Of a stretch of 64,000 nucleotides of DNA, positions 7,868 to 17,730 are shown piece after piece. The position numbers and the translations under genes were made by a program. A model generated the notes under the pieces. It saw only the letters and a list, made by a program, of their open reading frames with translations, searched no databases and was not told where the DNA came from. Within the stretch, counting starts at the first letter, position 1. Each line of letters opens with the position of its first letter. The stretch spans positions 186,001-250,000 of the forward strand of contig NZ_FNAN01000002.1 in NCBI RefSeq assembly GCF_900101885.1. The letters run 5' to 3'. The stretch comes from Dyadobacter soli (GTDB lineage: Bacteria > Bacteroidota > Bacteroidia > Cytophagales > Spirosomataceae).

Positions 7868-9295
7868 ATGGACACCGACAAACTTTTGCCTTCCCATTTG
7901 TTACGCAGGCAATTCCCGTTCCGGCCTACCGAAGGCCAGCTTCGTTTTTTCGAAAAAACCAATGATTTTCTGATTGAAGAAAAGGGACTGGAACGTTACA
8001 GAGACTGTTTTTTGCTCAAAGGTTATGCCGGAACCGGTAAAACGACGATCATCAGCACGCTCATCAAAGTGTTGAAAAACTTCGGCTATAAATCGGTGCT
8101 CCTCGCCCCTACCGGACGGGCTGCGAAGGTCATGTCGGGTTATTCGGAAAAAATCGCGCTTACGATCCACAAGAAGATTTACAAACAGACCGCCGACGCC
8201 TTTTCGGGCACATTATCCTTTCAGCGGCAAAAGAATTACCACGATAATACATTGTTTATCGTCGATGAAGCATCCATGATCACCGACGATGCCGATTTCG
8301 GCAGCCGCAGCCTGCTCGCCGACCTCGTTGAATTTGTATTTGAAAACCCGGGCAACAAGCTCATGCTCGTAGGCGATACCGCGCAGCTCCCGCCCGTGGG
8401 CAAGGACCTCAGTCCCGCATTGGACGGCGATTACCTTGAAAGGACATTCTATATGTCTGTTTTTCAGGAGGAATTAAAGGAGGTAATGCGGCAGGACGAG
8501 CAATCGGGCATTCTCTTCAATGCGACCCAGCTGCGCAACCAGCTTAGTGCGGAGGCCGCGGATATTCACATTACCACCCGCTCCTACCGGGATGTGTTCA
8601 AAATGACGGGCGAAAAGCTGGAAGAAGGCCTTCGGTATGCCTATGATAAATATGGTACCGAAAACTCCATTATCCTGACGCGTTCGAACAAAGCAGCCGT
8701 TCAATACAACCAATACATTCGCCGGGTCATTAACTTTTCGGAGGAAGAGCTCGACGCAGGCGACCGGTTGATGGTCGTGCGGAACAACTACAACATTCTC
8801 GACGAAGATTCCCCTGCCGGGTTCATTGCCAACGGTGATTTTGTGGAATTGCTGAAAATCCGCAAAACACAGGAAATGCATGGCTTCCGCTTCGCCGATG
8901 TAACGTTACGGCTGACAGATTACGACAAGCAACCCGAATTCGATGCGAAGATTTTCCTCGACACTTTGCATTCACCTTCGGCCTCGATGTCGGCGGAAGA
9001 CAATAAGAAGCTGTACGAGAGCGTGCAGCAGGATTATTTTTATATCAAATCCAAAAAGGACCGTGTGGAAGCATTGCGGAAAGATCCGTATCTGAATGCA
9101 TTGCAGGTCAAATTTGCCTACGCGCTCACGTGTCACAAGGCGCAAGGCGGGCAATGGAGCGCGGTGTTCATTGACCAGGGTTATTTACCTGAGGAACAGA
9201 TCAATACCGAATTCATCCGGTGGCTGTACACGGCCATTACCCGCGCTACCGACGAAGTTTTCCTGATGAATTTTCACCCGCAGTTTTTCAAATAA
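7868..9295 (+). CDS. RecD-like superfamily 1 DNA helicase / AAA ATPase
   Basis: Predicted ATP-dependent 5'-3' DNA helicase related to RecD and Dda. Walker A is GYAGTGKT at residues 52-59, Walker B/motif II is IVDEAS, and motif VI-type sequences close the protein (ALTCHKAQGGQW and the helicase C-terminal WLYTAITRA). 475 residues from the ATG at 7868. No RecB or RecC homologue is adjacent, so it may act alone in repair or recombination; annotation pipelines often name this type exodeoxyribonuclease V subunit. It converges with the tsaC gene with only 22 bp between stops. Confidence 0.88.
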   Translation: MDTDKLLPSHLLRRQFPFRPTEGQLRFFEKTNDFLIEEKGLERYRDCFLLKGYAGTGKTTIISTLIKVLKNFGYKSVLLAPTGRAAKVMSGYSEKIALTIHKKIYKQTADAFSGTLSFQRQKNYHDNTLFIVDEASMITDDADFGSRSLLADLVEFVFENPGNKLMLVGDTAQLPPVGKDLSPALDGDYLERTFYMSVFQEELKEVMRQDEQSGILFNATQLRNQLSAEAADIHITTRSYRDVFKMTGEKLEEGLRYAYDKYGTENSIILTRSNKAAVQYNQYIRRVINFSEEELDAGDRLMVVRNNYNILDEDSPAGFIANGDFVELLKIRKTQEMHGFRFADVTLRLTDYDKQPEFDAKIFLDTLHSPSASMSAEDNKKLYESVQQDYFYIKSKKDRVEALRKDPYLNALQVKFAYALTCHKAQGGQWSAVFIDQGYLPEEQINTEFIRWLYTAITRATDEVFLMNFHPQFFK

Positions 9296-9317
9296 TGCAT
9301 TTGGGATACTAATGCAT

Positions 9318-10271
9318 TCAGGCAGGTACCGAAGCGCGTTGGAGTCGATCATTGATAGCTAAGCCTAACCCGCTGGCCGGTACCAGTTCCGCTTTAATCT
9401 CGGAAACAGGTAACCCGTCGAGCTCGCGCAGGTACGCGAAAAGGTTATGCGCCGCTTCCTTCAAATCGCGGTTCGGGCTGAGCAGGCGCTGGTATTTCCG
9501 ATCGGCGCCTTCCAGATACCGGTCGAACATCAGATACCCCGTTTCAGCATCCCCCGGCACGATTTCATCTCTCCTATATAAATGTAAAGGCTTCCGCGGC
9601 GCGTAATGGCTTTTAAGCATTCCCGGCGCCTTCGGGTCGGACGTTGAATGCGGCATAAGCACCACCGGGCCGATCAGCGATTCAATTTCATTGATATCCA
9701 GCCCACCCAGCCGGTACACGATCGTCTCATCGTTTTCAAAACCCAATATCGTCGACTCGATTCCTACCTCGCATTCGCCACCGTCCAGAATGTAGGGAAT
9801 GCGGTCGCCGAGCTGTTGGTCCACGTGCTCCGGTTTGGTAGGGCTAATGTAGCCGAAAGGATTCGCGCTTGGTGCAGCAAGCGGAAAGGTCAGCTGCGCA
9901 AGCAGTTCCAGCGTGAGCGGGTGGTTGGGAATCCGTACGGCAACCGTATCGAGCCCCGAGGTTACCAGATCCGGCACAATGTCCTTTTTGGGAAGCAGCA
10001 GGGTAAGCGGCCCTGGCCAGAAGCGGCTCGCCAGCACCCGCGCTTTTTCGGGGATGTCGGACACGTAAATAGCCGCTTTTTCGATGGAATCAGTATGGAT
10101 AATGAGCGGATCGAATGCAGGGCGGTTCTTTGCTTCGAAAATAGAGAGTACCGCTTTTTCGTTCAATGCATCGCCTGCGAGGCCGTAAACGGTTTCGGTA
10201 GGAATGGCCACCAATTCGCCTTTTATCAGAAATTCTTTTGCGACATCAAGGTCGCTGCCGGTAACTGCCAA
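9318..10271 (-). CDS. L-threonylcarbamoyladenylate synthase (Sua5/TsaC family)
   Basis: Makes threonylcarbamoyl-AMP from threonine, bicarbonate and ATP for the t6A37 modification of ANN-decoding tRNAs. An N-terminal YrdC/TsaC domain (about 1-195, with the KNRPAFDPL and SAPSANPFG motifs) is followed by a C-terminal Sua5 domain, making the long form of 317 residues. The only start near the family N-terminus is a TTG at 10271, just downstream of a -7 box at 10295-10302. Single gene; the t6A transferase partners are not in the window. Confidence 0.93.
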   Translation of the reverse strand: MAVTGSDLDVAKEFLIKGELVAIPTETVYGLAGDALNEKAVLSIFEAKNRPAFDPLIIHTDSIEKAAIYVSDIPEKARVLASRFWPGPLTLLLPKKDIVPDLVTSGLDTVAVRIPNHPLTLELLAQLTFPLAAPSANPFGYISPTKPEHVDQQLGDRIPYILDGGECEVGIESTILGFENDETIVYRLGGLDINEIESLIGPVVLMPHSTSDPKAPGMLKSHYAPRKPLHLYRRDEIVPGDAETGYLMFDRYLEGADRKYQRLLSPNRDLKEAAHNLFAYLRELDGLPVSEIKAELVPASGLGLAINDRLQRASVPA

Positions 10272-10294
10272 AATATTATTCTGTTTTTAAAACA

Positions 10295-10302
10295 CAAAAA
10301 TA
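10295..10302 (-). promoter_or_regulatory. Candidate -7 promoter box for the Sua5/TsaC gene
   Basis: TATTTTTG on the minus strand fits TAnnTTTG and lies 23 bp before the TTG start at 10271. This supports the TTG start. No -33 TTG at ideal spacing. Confidence 0.4.
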
Positions 10303-10440
10303 CGGCGGCGCGGAAGAAATCCGAGTATATGCATTTAGATTGTTTTTAAATAACCCCAAATCAAGAAAAGTTGGCGCTCCGTTACCTGATACCTTTTTAT
10401 ATTTATTGGTTAAATAGTACTATCTAAACAACCCTTTACT

Positions 10441-12180
10441 ATGTTTCAAATCAAAGAACAGCCTGCTGTGTTCGACGTCGCCATCATCGGCTCGGGCGCG
10501 GGAGGTGGAATGGCAGCTTATCAACTTGCCAAAGCGGGTGCCAAGGTGGCTCTTTTGGAAGCAGGTGGATATTTCGACCCTGCTGATCCAAAATACATTA
10601 CACAGCTGAAATGGCCTTATGAATCGCCACGCCGCGGCGCGGGCAATCATCGCCCTTTCGGTGATTTCGATGCGGCCTGGGGTGGATGGGAAATCGAGGG
10701 AGAGCCCTATACACACAAGAACGGAACACAATTCGACTGGTTCAGATCACGTATGCTCGGTGGCCGTACCAACCACTGGGGGCGCATTTCCCTTCGTTTC
10801 GGACCAAAAGACTTTAAAAGGAAGAGTATCGACGGCCTCGGCGACGACTGGCCGATCAGCTACGACGACGTGAAGCCTTATTATGATCAGGTCGATAAAC
10901 TGATCGGTGTTTTCGGGACTGTTGAAGGCCTCGATAACGAACCGGACGGTATCTTCCTTCCCCCGCCGAAGCCGCGTTTGCACGAGCTTTTCCTGAAACA
11001 GGCGGGTAAAAAAGCGAACATTCCGGTGATCCCTTCCCGTTTGTCGATCCTTACCAAGCCTATCAACGACCAGCGCGGCGTTTGTTTCTATTGCAGCCAG
11101 TGCTCGCGGGCGTGCCAGGCGTATGCGGATTTCTCGTCATCGTCGGTGTTGTGTATTCCTGCGATCAAGACCGGTAACGTAACCCTGATCAACAATGCGA
11201 TGTGCCGCGAGGTGCTTACCGATCCTTCAACAGGACTGGCCACTGGCGTATCGTACATCGACCGTGAAAAACTGACAGAGCATACTATTAAGGCAAAAGT
11301 TGTGGTTCTGGCGGCCTCGGCGGCGGAATCTTCCCGTTTGCTGTTGAACTCGAAATCTGCCCGTCACCCGAACGGTCTGGCGAATTCCAGCGGTGTGGTA
11401 GGCCGTTACCTGCACGATTCAACCGGTGCTTCGCGTGGCGCATTCCTGCCTCACCTCATGGACCGCAAGCGTTACAACGAGGACGGCGTAGGCGGTATGC
11501 ACGTGTACACCCCATGGTGGCTCGACAACAAGAAACTCGACTTCCCACGCGGCTACCACATCGAGTACGGCGGCGGTATGGGCATGCCTGCTTACGGTTT
11601 CGGTTCAGGAATCGAGAATTTGAATGGTAAATATCCTACCAAAGCAGGTGTTACCAAAGAAGCAGGCGGCTACGGCGCGTCTTTGAAAGAAGATTACCGT
11701 CGTTTCTACGGAGCCAATATCGGCATGGCCGGTCGCGGTGAGGCGGTGCCTGATTATAACAACTACTGCGAAATCGACCCGAATGTGGTGGATAAATTCG
11801 GTATCCCAGTATTGCGCTTCCATTACAAATGGTCTGATTACGAGATCAAACAGGCGAAGCACATGCACGACACTTTCGAGGAAATGATCCATGCCTTGGG
11901 CGGCGTCGCGAACGGTACCAAACCCGGCGCGGATACCAACTACGGTCTGGCAGCTCCGGGACGTATTATCCACGAAGTAGGAACCGTGCGTATGGGTGAC
12001 GATCCGAAAACTTCCGCATTGAACAAGTTCTCGCAGGCGCACGAGGTGAAAAACGTGTTCGTGGTAGATGGCGGCTCGTTCGTATCACAGGCCGACAAAA
12101 ACCCGACCTGGACGATCCTCGCACTCTCTATGCGTGCTTCCGAGTACATTATCAATCAGGTTAAACAGAAAAATATCTAA
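10441..12180 (+). CDS. GMC-family FAD dehydrogenase with a four-cysteine cluster (gluconate/glucose dehydrogenase-like large subunit)
   Basis: Predicted FAD-dependent polyol or sugar dehydrogenase. The FAD-binding Rossmann motif is at residues 14-30 (IIGSGAGGGMAAYQL) and the C-terminal GMC catalytic region carries HEVGTVRMG and NPTWT (the His/Asn pair). C215, C218, C221 and C225 form CxxCxxCxxxC, at the place where the FAD-glucose dehydrogenase of Burkholderia binds a 3Fe-4S cluster. No signal peptide; export would need the partner encoded 29 bases downstream, a Tat-type small subunit. 579 residues, normal length. No cytochrome subunit gene is adjacent. The substrate is unknown. Confidence 0.9.
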   Translation: MFQIKEQPAVFDVAIIGSGAGGGMAAYQLAKAGAKVALLEAGGYFDPADPKYITQLKWPYESPRRGAGNHRPFGDFDAAWGGWEIEGEPYTHKNGTQFDWFRSRMLGGRTNHWGRISLRFGPKDFKRKSIDGLGDDWPISYDDVKPYYDQVDKLIGVFGTVEGLDNEPDGIFLPPPKPRLHELFLKQAGKKANIPVIPSRLSILTKPINDQRGVCFYCSQCSRACQAYADFSSSSVLCIPAIKTGNVTLINNAMCREVLTDPSTGLATGVSYIDREKLTEHTIKAKVVVLAASAAESSRLLLNSKSARHPNGLANSSGVVGRYLHDSTGASRGAFLPHLMDRKRYNEDGVGGMHVYTPWWLDNKKLDFPRGYHIEYGGGMGMPAYGFGSGIENLNGKYPTKAGVTKEAGGYGASLKEDYRRFYGANIGMAGRGEAVPDYNNYCEIDPNVVDKFGIPVLRFHYKWSDYEIKQAKHMHDTFEEMIHALGGVANGTKPGADTNYGLAAPGRIIHEVGTVRMGDDPKTSALNKFSQAHEVKNVFVVDGGSFVSQADKNPTWTILALSMRASEYIINQVKQKNI

Positions 12181-12209
12181 CATTTGAACCCTGTTCAAAT
12201 CATAAGCAT

Positions 12210-12845
12210 ATGAAACGCAGAGATTCATTAAAGTCATTGACGCTGAGCTCGCTGGGGATCGCCGCATTGAGCCCTCAGGTGGCATTAGCCGAGCAGCGGG
12301 AGCTCGAAATGCAAACCCCGCCGGAAACCCCGCTTAAAATTCCGGGCGGAAGAACGAAAGAAGAAGCAATCCGCGACGCCAAACTGGCCAAAGAAAAATT
12401 CCTGACCGCGCCGGAACTGGCGACGATCAAGGTTTTGGTTGACATTATCATCCCCGCCGACGCTACTTCGGCCAGCGCATCGCAAGCAGGTGTGGTGGAA
12501 TTTATCGACTTCATCGTGAAGGATATGCCGCAGCATCAAACGCCTTTGCGCGGCGGTCTGAGATGGATCGAAAGGGAATCGCTCAACCGTTTCGGCAAAG
12601 GATTTACATTGGCTACCAAAGCGCAGCAGATCCAGATCGTAGACGATATCGCTTACCCACAAAAAGCGAAACCTATTCACAGCCAAGGTGTTGCATTCTT
12701 CAATCTGATGCGCAACCTGACGGCATCCGGCTTTTATACTTCCAAAATCGGCATCGCTGATTTGGGTTATAAAGGAAACACGCCCAATGTATGGGAAGGC
12801 GTTCCGGAGGATGTTTTGAAACAGTATGGTTTGAGCTACGATTAA
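12210..12845 (+). CDS. Gluconate 2-dehydrogenase subunit 3 family protein (Tat-exported small subunit)
   Basis: Small (gamma-type) subunit that chaperones and co-exports the GMC large subunit in sugar/polyol dehydrogenases. The N-terminus KRRDSLKSLTLSSLGIAAL is a twin-arginine signal with the RR pair at residues 3-4, and a probable cleavage site follows ALA at residue 27. The body contains the family-typical LVDIIIPAD segment and the VVEFIDFIV helix. 211 residues from ATG 12210. It directly follows the GMC gene, and the unit is closed by the terminator at 12888-12920. Confidence 0.88.
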   Translation: MKRRDSLKSLTLSSLGIAALSPQVALAEQRELEMQTPPETPLKIPGGRTKEEAIRDAKLAKEKFLTAPELATIKVLVDIIIPADATSASASQAGVVEFIDFIVKDMPQHQTPLRGGLRWIERESLNRFGKGFTLATKAQQIQIVDDIAYPQKAKPIHSQGVAFFNLMRNLTASGFYTSKIGIADLGYKGNTPNVWEGVPEDVLKQYGLSYD

Positions 12846-12887
12846 GCTTTAAGCTTGTCGAAAACTGATAAATGTTACGAGTAACCG

Positions 12888-12920
12888 GTGCGCCATTGAT
12901 GTCAATGGCGCACTTTTATT
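12888..12920 (+). terminator. Rho-independent terminator after the dehydrogenase pair
   Basis: Perfect 11-bp stem GTGCGCCATTG / CAATGGCGCAC with an ATGT loop (12888-12913) followed by TTTTATT. Confidence 0.75.
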
Positions 12921-12927
12921 ATCTTTG
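12896..12927 (+). promoter_or_regulatory. Candidate promoter of the methyltransferase gene at 12951
   Basis: TATCTTTG at 12920-12927 fits the -7 box and TTG at 12896-12898 lies 21 bp upstream. The -33 part overlaps the terminator stem of the preceding unit. The ATG follows 24 bp after the -7 box. Confidence 0.45.
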
Positions 12928-12950
12928 GCCCAAAATACGTATCCGGCTGC

Positions 12951-13682
12951 ATGCAATTATCCGACAACATAAAAGATTCATATTCAAGCCAATATGATGA
13001 AAAATCTGTAAATTGGCGTAATACCGGCGCTCGTTACAAAGCGCTTAATATTGTAGAACTTTCCAAATCGATCCAGTTCAAAAACGTGTTGGAAGTAGGT
13101 GCCGGCGAAGGAAGTATCCTGAACTGGCTGTCGCAATGGAATTTTTGTCCGGATTTAAATTGTGTCGAGATTTCCGAGAGCGGGATCGAACTGATCAAGT
13201 CGAAAAATATCAGGAATCTCAACGATGTGGTGTTATTCGACGGATACAAAATACCCTATCCCGACAATCATTTCGACCTGGTCATTTGCTCGCACGTTTT
13301 GGAGCATGTGGAGCATGAGAGGATATTGTTGCGGGAGATCAAGCGCGTGTCAAAGTACCAGATTTTTGAGGTACCTATTGATTTTTCATTCTATGTGGAC
13401 AGGAAGTTAACGCATTTTCTTTCCTACGGCCATATCAATATTTACACGCCGGCATTATTCCGGTTTCTGTTGAAGTCTGAGAATTTCGAGGTAAAGCAAG
13501 ACATTAATCACCTCTATCACGACGAGGTGCTGAAACTTTCGTATGGCGACAGAAAAGCACCCTACTACATTACGAAGATCAAGCACGCAATTCTGGAAAT
13601 GGTACCATATTTGCGCGGTATCAAGCCCAGCTCTTACGCAGTACTAACTCAGAAGAACGAAAAGCAGCTTTCTATTTTCTAG
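12951..13682 (+). CDS. Class I SAM-dependent methyltransferase
   Basis: Predicted methyltransferase of the Methyltransf_11/UbiE-like type, 243 residues. Motif I is VLEVGAGEGSIL near residues 46-57, the acidic residue after beta-2 is in NCVEISESGIEL, and motif post-II is FDLVICSHVLEHV. The substrate is unknown; this type is frequent in cell-surface glycan and lipid modification. Codon use is visibly more AT-rich than in the neighbouring dehydrogenase genes, suggesting a less ancestral gene. It ends in the strong terminator at 13697-13750, opposite the ABC-F gene. Confidence 0.85.
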   Translation: MQLSDNIKDSYSSQYDEKSVNWRNTGARYKALNIVELSKSIQFKNVLEVGAGEGSILNWLSQWNFCPDLNCVEISESGIELIKSKNIRNLNDVVLFDGYKIPYPDNHFDLVICSHVLEHVEHERILLREIKRVSKYQIFEVPIDFSFYVDRKLTHFLSYGHINIYTPALFRFLLKSENFEVKQDINHLYHDEVLKLSYGDRKAPYYITKIKHAILEMVPYLRGIKPSSYAVLTQKNEKQLSIF

Positions 13683-13696
13683 CTGTGACTGTTTCT

Positions 13697-13750
13697 TTGT
13701 ATAAGCAAAAAGCCCAGTTTCGAATGAAACTGGGCTTTTTGCTTATACAA
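13697..13750. terminator. Perfect 25-bp bidirectional terminator hairpin
   Basis: A perfect inverted repeat: arm TTGTATAAGCAAAAAGCCC plus AGTTTC on the left, its exact complement on the right, and a GAAT tetraloop. AAAAAGCCC / GGGCTTTTT gives a T-run on either strand, serving the methyltransferase (+) and ABC-F (-) genes. Confidence 0.85.
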
Positions 13751-13763
13751 CCGCGGAGCGGGA

Positions 13764-15392
<1,629 letters not shown>

Positions 15393-15407
15393 TTATGAAT
15401 GAGACCG

Positions 15408-15415
15408 CAAAATTA
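15408..15415 (-). promoter_or_regulatory. Candidate -7 box for the ABC-F gene
   Basis: TAATTTTG on the minus strand fits TAnnTTTG, 30 bp before the ATG at 15377. The rest of the 285-bp gap to 15663 holds only an imperfect inverted repeat (CTTCCGGTCAT at 15494-15504 against ATGACCGGCGGAAG at 15538-15551) and no gene. Confidence 0.4.
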
Positions 15416-15662
15416 CAAAAATCGGTCTGATTTAGCATCCTTGCAAGATCTAATTGCAAACAAAACTCTCGCCCCGGACCGGATTTACACTTCCGGTCAT
15501 ACCATTTTCGACGCTCCTACTGACTAATGCCGGAACATGACCGGCGGAAGCCTAAATGCTTCCAAATACCGGCGGCTAACTCGTGATCACCCTACATACA
15601 ACGGAGTTGTTGGACTCAAAAAGGCGCTTCTACCTTAGGGTTTCAACAATTGCGCGCTGCTT

Positions 15663-16406
15663 ATGAACAGTCTCACTAACCGGGAATTTTGGTTGGACTA
15701 TTGGAAAAGCAAACCCAACATAATTTTCCGAATTCCGGATAACCATCCATTTCTTCCATTGCTAAGGGAACTGACAGAAAAGTCCGGCCTTCGATCTTCT
15801 CTCGAAATCGGCGGTTTCCCTGGATACTACTCCATATGGTTAAAAAGAGAAATGGGTGTCGAGGCGACATTGCTTGACTATGTAATCGACCAAAACACGA
15901 TCAATAAGTTACTGAATATTAATAGCCTTAATACCGGCGACATCACCACCGTCGAAGACGATCTTTTTAATTACAATCCGGAAAGGAAGTTTGATCTGGT
16001 GATGTCCAACGGTTTGATCGAACATTTCGAAGACACCAGGGCGATCATTCAAAAGCACGCTTCATTTCTTGCTCCCGGCGGGCATATTCTCATTACGCTT
16101 CCAAATTTCCGCGGCTTAAATGGCTGGTTTCAAAAGAAATTCGATCATGCCAATTTCGAAAAGCACTTTATCGAGTGCATGGATATCTATTATCTCAGAA
16201 AGATCTGCAAGGAAATTGGTTTAAAAAACATCGAAGTATGCTACTCGGGCCGGTTTATGCTTTGGCTTGAAAACGAACAAATGCTGAGTTTATGGATCCG
16301 TTTGTTCCGCAAATCTACTTGGATTGTATTAAAGGCTCTTACCAAAATTCTCCCCTTCGAGAGCAAAGCTCTTTCTCCATTCATTGTCATCACTGCACAC
16401 TTATGA
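15663..16406 (+). CDS. Class I SAM-dependent methyltransferase
   Basis: Second predicted methyltransferase (247 residues) of the Methyltransf_11/23 type. Motif I is SLEIGGFPGYYS near residue 46, which is slightly unusual in lacking the full GxGxG; FDLVMSNGLIEHF and LAPGGHILITLPN follow as in the family. AT-rich relative to core genes. Its TGA overlaps the ATG of the downstream glycosyltransferase (ATGA at 16403-16406), so the two are translationally coupled and probably work on the same glycan or glycolipid. Substrate unknown. Confidence 0.85.
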   Translation: MNSLTNREFWLDYWKSKPNIIFRIPDNHPFLPLLRELTEKSGLRSSLEIGGFPGYYSIWLKREMGVEATLLDYVIDQNTINKLLNINSLNTGDITTVEDDLFNYNPERKFDLVMSNGLIEHFEDTRAIIQKHASFLAPGGHILITLPNFRGLNGWFQKKFDHANFEKHFIECMDIYYLRKICKEIGLKNIEVCYSGRFMLWLENEQMLSLWIRLFRKSTWIVLKALTKILPFESKALSPFIVITAHL

Positions 16407-17668
16407 AGGTCGTGTTTATCAATACAAGCGACAGCAGCGGCGGCGCCGCTATTGCCTGCTTACGCTTACAAAAAGCACTGGAAAAACATTTGGGCATTCA
16501 GGGCACCATCCTGGTTCAGGAAAAGAAGATGCAAAACCCCGCGGTAATATCACTTTCACCCACACCTTTGAAAAAGAAACTGGCATGGCTAAGGTTTGTT
16601 GCAGAAAGGCTTCTTTTCCTGCCCTATGAAAAATCAAAGGACATTCGCTTTCTCTTCAACCGTGGTATGGTCGGCATCGACATCAGTTCTCATCCAGCCG
16701 TTCAGAATGCCGACATCATACATCTGCACTGGATTACCTTTGGCTTTCTTTCCACCCACTCTTTGAAAAAACTGTTTGCACTGGGGAAACCTATCGTTTG
16801 GACATTCCATGATATGTGGCCGTTTACGGGCGGCTGTCACCATAGCGGAGATTGCGACCATTACCGGCAGCAATGCGGAAACTGCAAATTCGTAAAGAAA
16901 CCAGGTATCAATGACATTTCTAAAATGAACTGGCTGGCAAAACGAGCGGCTTACGGTTTGCTCTTTTCAGTAGGTTGCAGCAATTGGATTGCCCGTAAGG
17001 CTTCGGAAAGCAGCTTAATGGCCGGTTGTTATATTGATTCCATTCCCAATCCGATCGACATAAACATATTCACTCCGTTACCCAAATGCCAGGCAAAACT
17101 GCAACTCAATATCCCGATCGATAAACATTACATATTGTTCGCGTCCATGCGGATCAATGCTTTGAAGAAAGGATTTTCCTATTTTGAAGAAGCGCTGCAT
17201 ATTTTCAAATCCAGCAACAAACGAGCGTTCGATAATATCGAAATCATTGTTTTCGGCTCCGGTGACTATCAAGTTTTGAACCATCTGCCATTTCCGGTGC
17301 ACAACCTCGGCCACCTAGTAAGCGAATCACAGATTAATGCAGCTTACAGCGCCGCGTCGGTTTTTGTAACTCCCTCGTTGGAAGAGAATTTGCCTAATAC
17401 AATTATGGAATCATTAGCATGTGGAACACCTGTCGTCGGTTTCAAAGTAGGCGGGATACCGGAAATGATTGAACATAAAGTGAATGGTTATTTGTCGGAC
17501 TACGCTTGCCCGGAATCGCTCGCGGAGGGGATCAGCTGGATCTTGAAAAATAACAGTGATGGACAACTGTCGCATCACGCAAGGCAAAAAGTATTGGAAT
17601 GTTACTCAGAAGAGGTAGTCGCCGCAAAATATGGTAGTATCTATAATCATATTCTCGCAAAGAGATAA
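16403..17668 (+). CDS. Group 1 (GT4-like) glycosyltransferase
   Basis: Predicted GT-B fold retaining glycosyltransferase of 421 residues. The N-terminal acceptor domain starts KVVFINTSDSSGGAAIA; the C-terminal donor domain has LPNTIMESLACGTPVVGFKVGGIPEMI, the E-x7-E-type nucleotide-sugar site. A Cys/His-rich stretch (GGCHHSGDCDHYRQQCGNC, near residues 148-166) is typical of one GT4 subgroup. The start at 16403 overlaps the upstream stop; a longer in-frame extension to 16292 would lie inside the methyltransferase and is rejected. Probably cell-surface polysaccharide synthesis. Confidence 0.9.
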   Translation: MKVVFINTSDSSGGAAIACLRLQKALEKHLGIQGTILVQEKKMQNPAVISLSPTPLKKKLAWLRFVAERLLFLPYEKSKDIRFLFNRGMVGIDISSHPAVQNADIIHLHWITFGFLSTHSLKKLFALGKPIVWTFHDMWPFTGGCHHSGDCDHYRQQCGNCKFVKKPGINDISKMNWLAKRAAYGLLFSVGCSNWIARKASESSLMAGCYIDSIPNPIDINIFTPLPKCQAKLQLNIPIDKHYILFASMRINALKKGFSYFEEALHIFKSSNKRAFDNIEIIVFGSGDYQVLNHLPFPVHNLGHLVSESQINAAYSAASVFVTPSLEENLPNTIMESLACGTPVVGFKVGGIPEMIEHKVNGYLSDYACPESLAEGISWILKNNSDGQLSHHARQKVLECYSEEVVAAKYGSIYNHILAKR

Positions 17669-17679
17669 TGCAAACAAAA

Positions 17680-17702
17680 CAGGCCGGTAATGAACCGGCC
17701 TG
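17680..17702. terminator. Terminator hairpin between convergent genes
   Basis: CAGGCCGGT / ACCGGCCTG, a perfect 9-bp stem with an AATGA loop, after the glycosyltransferase stop and before the beta-propeller stop. Preceded by CAAACAAAA, which gives a T-run on the minus strand; the + strand lacks a good T-run. Confidence 0.55.
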
Positions 17703-17730
17703 CGTATGAAAATCGTGTATTCCGAATGGA

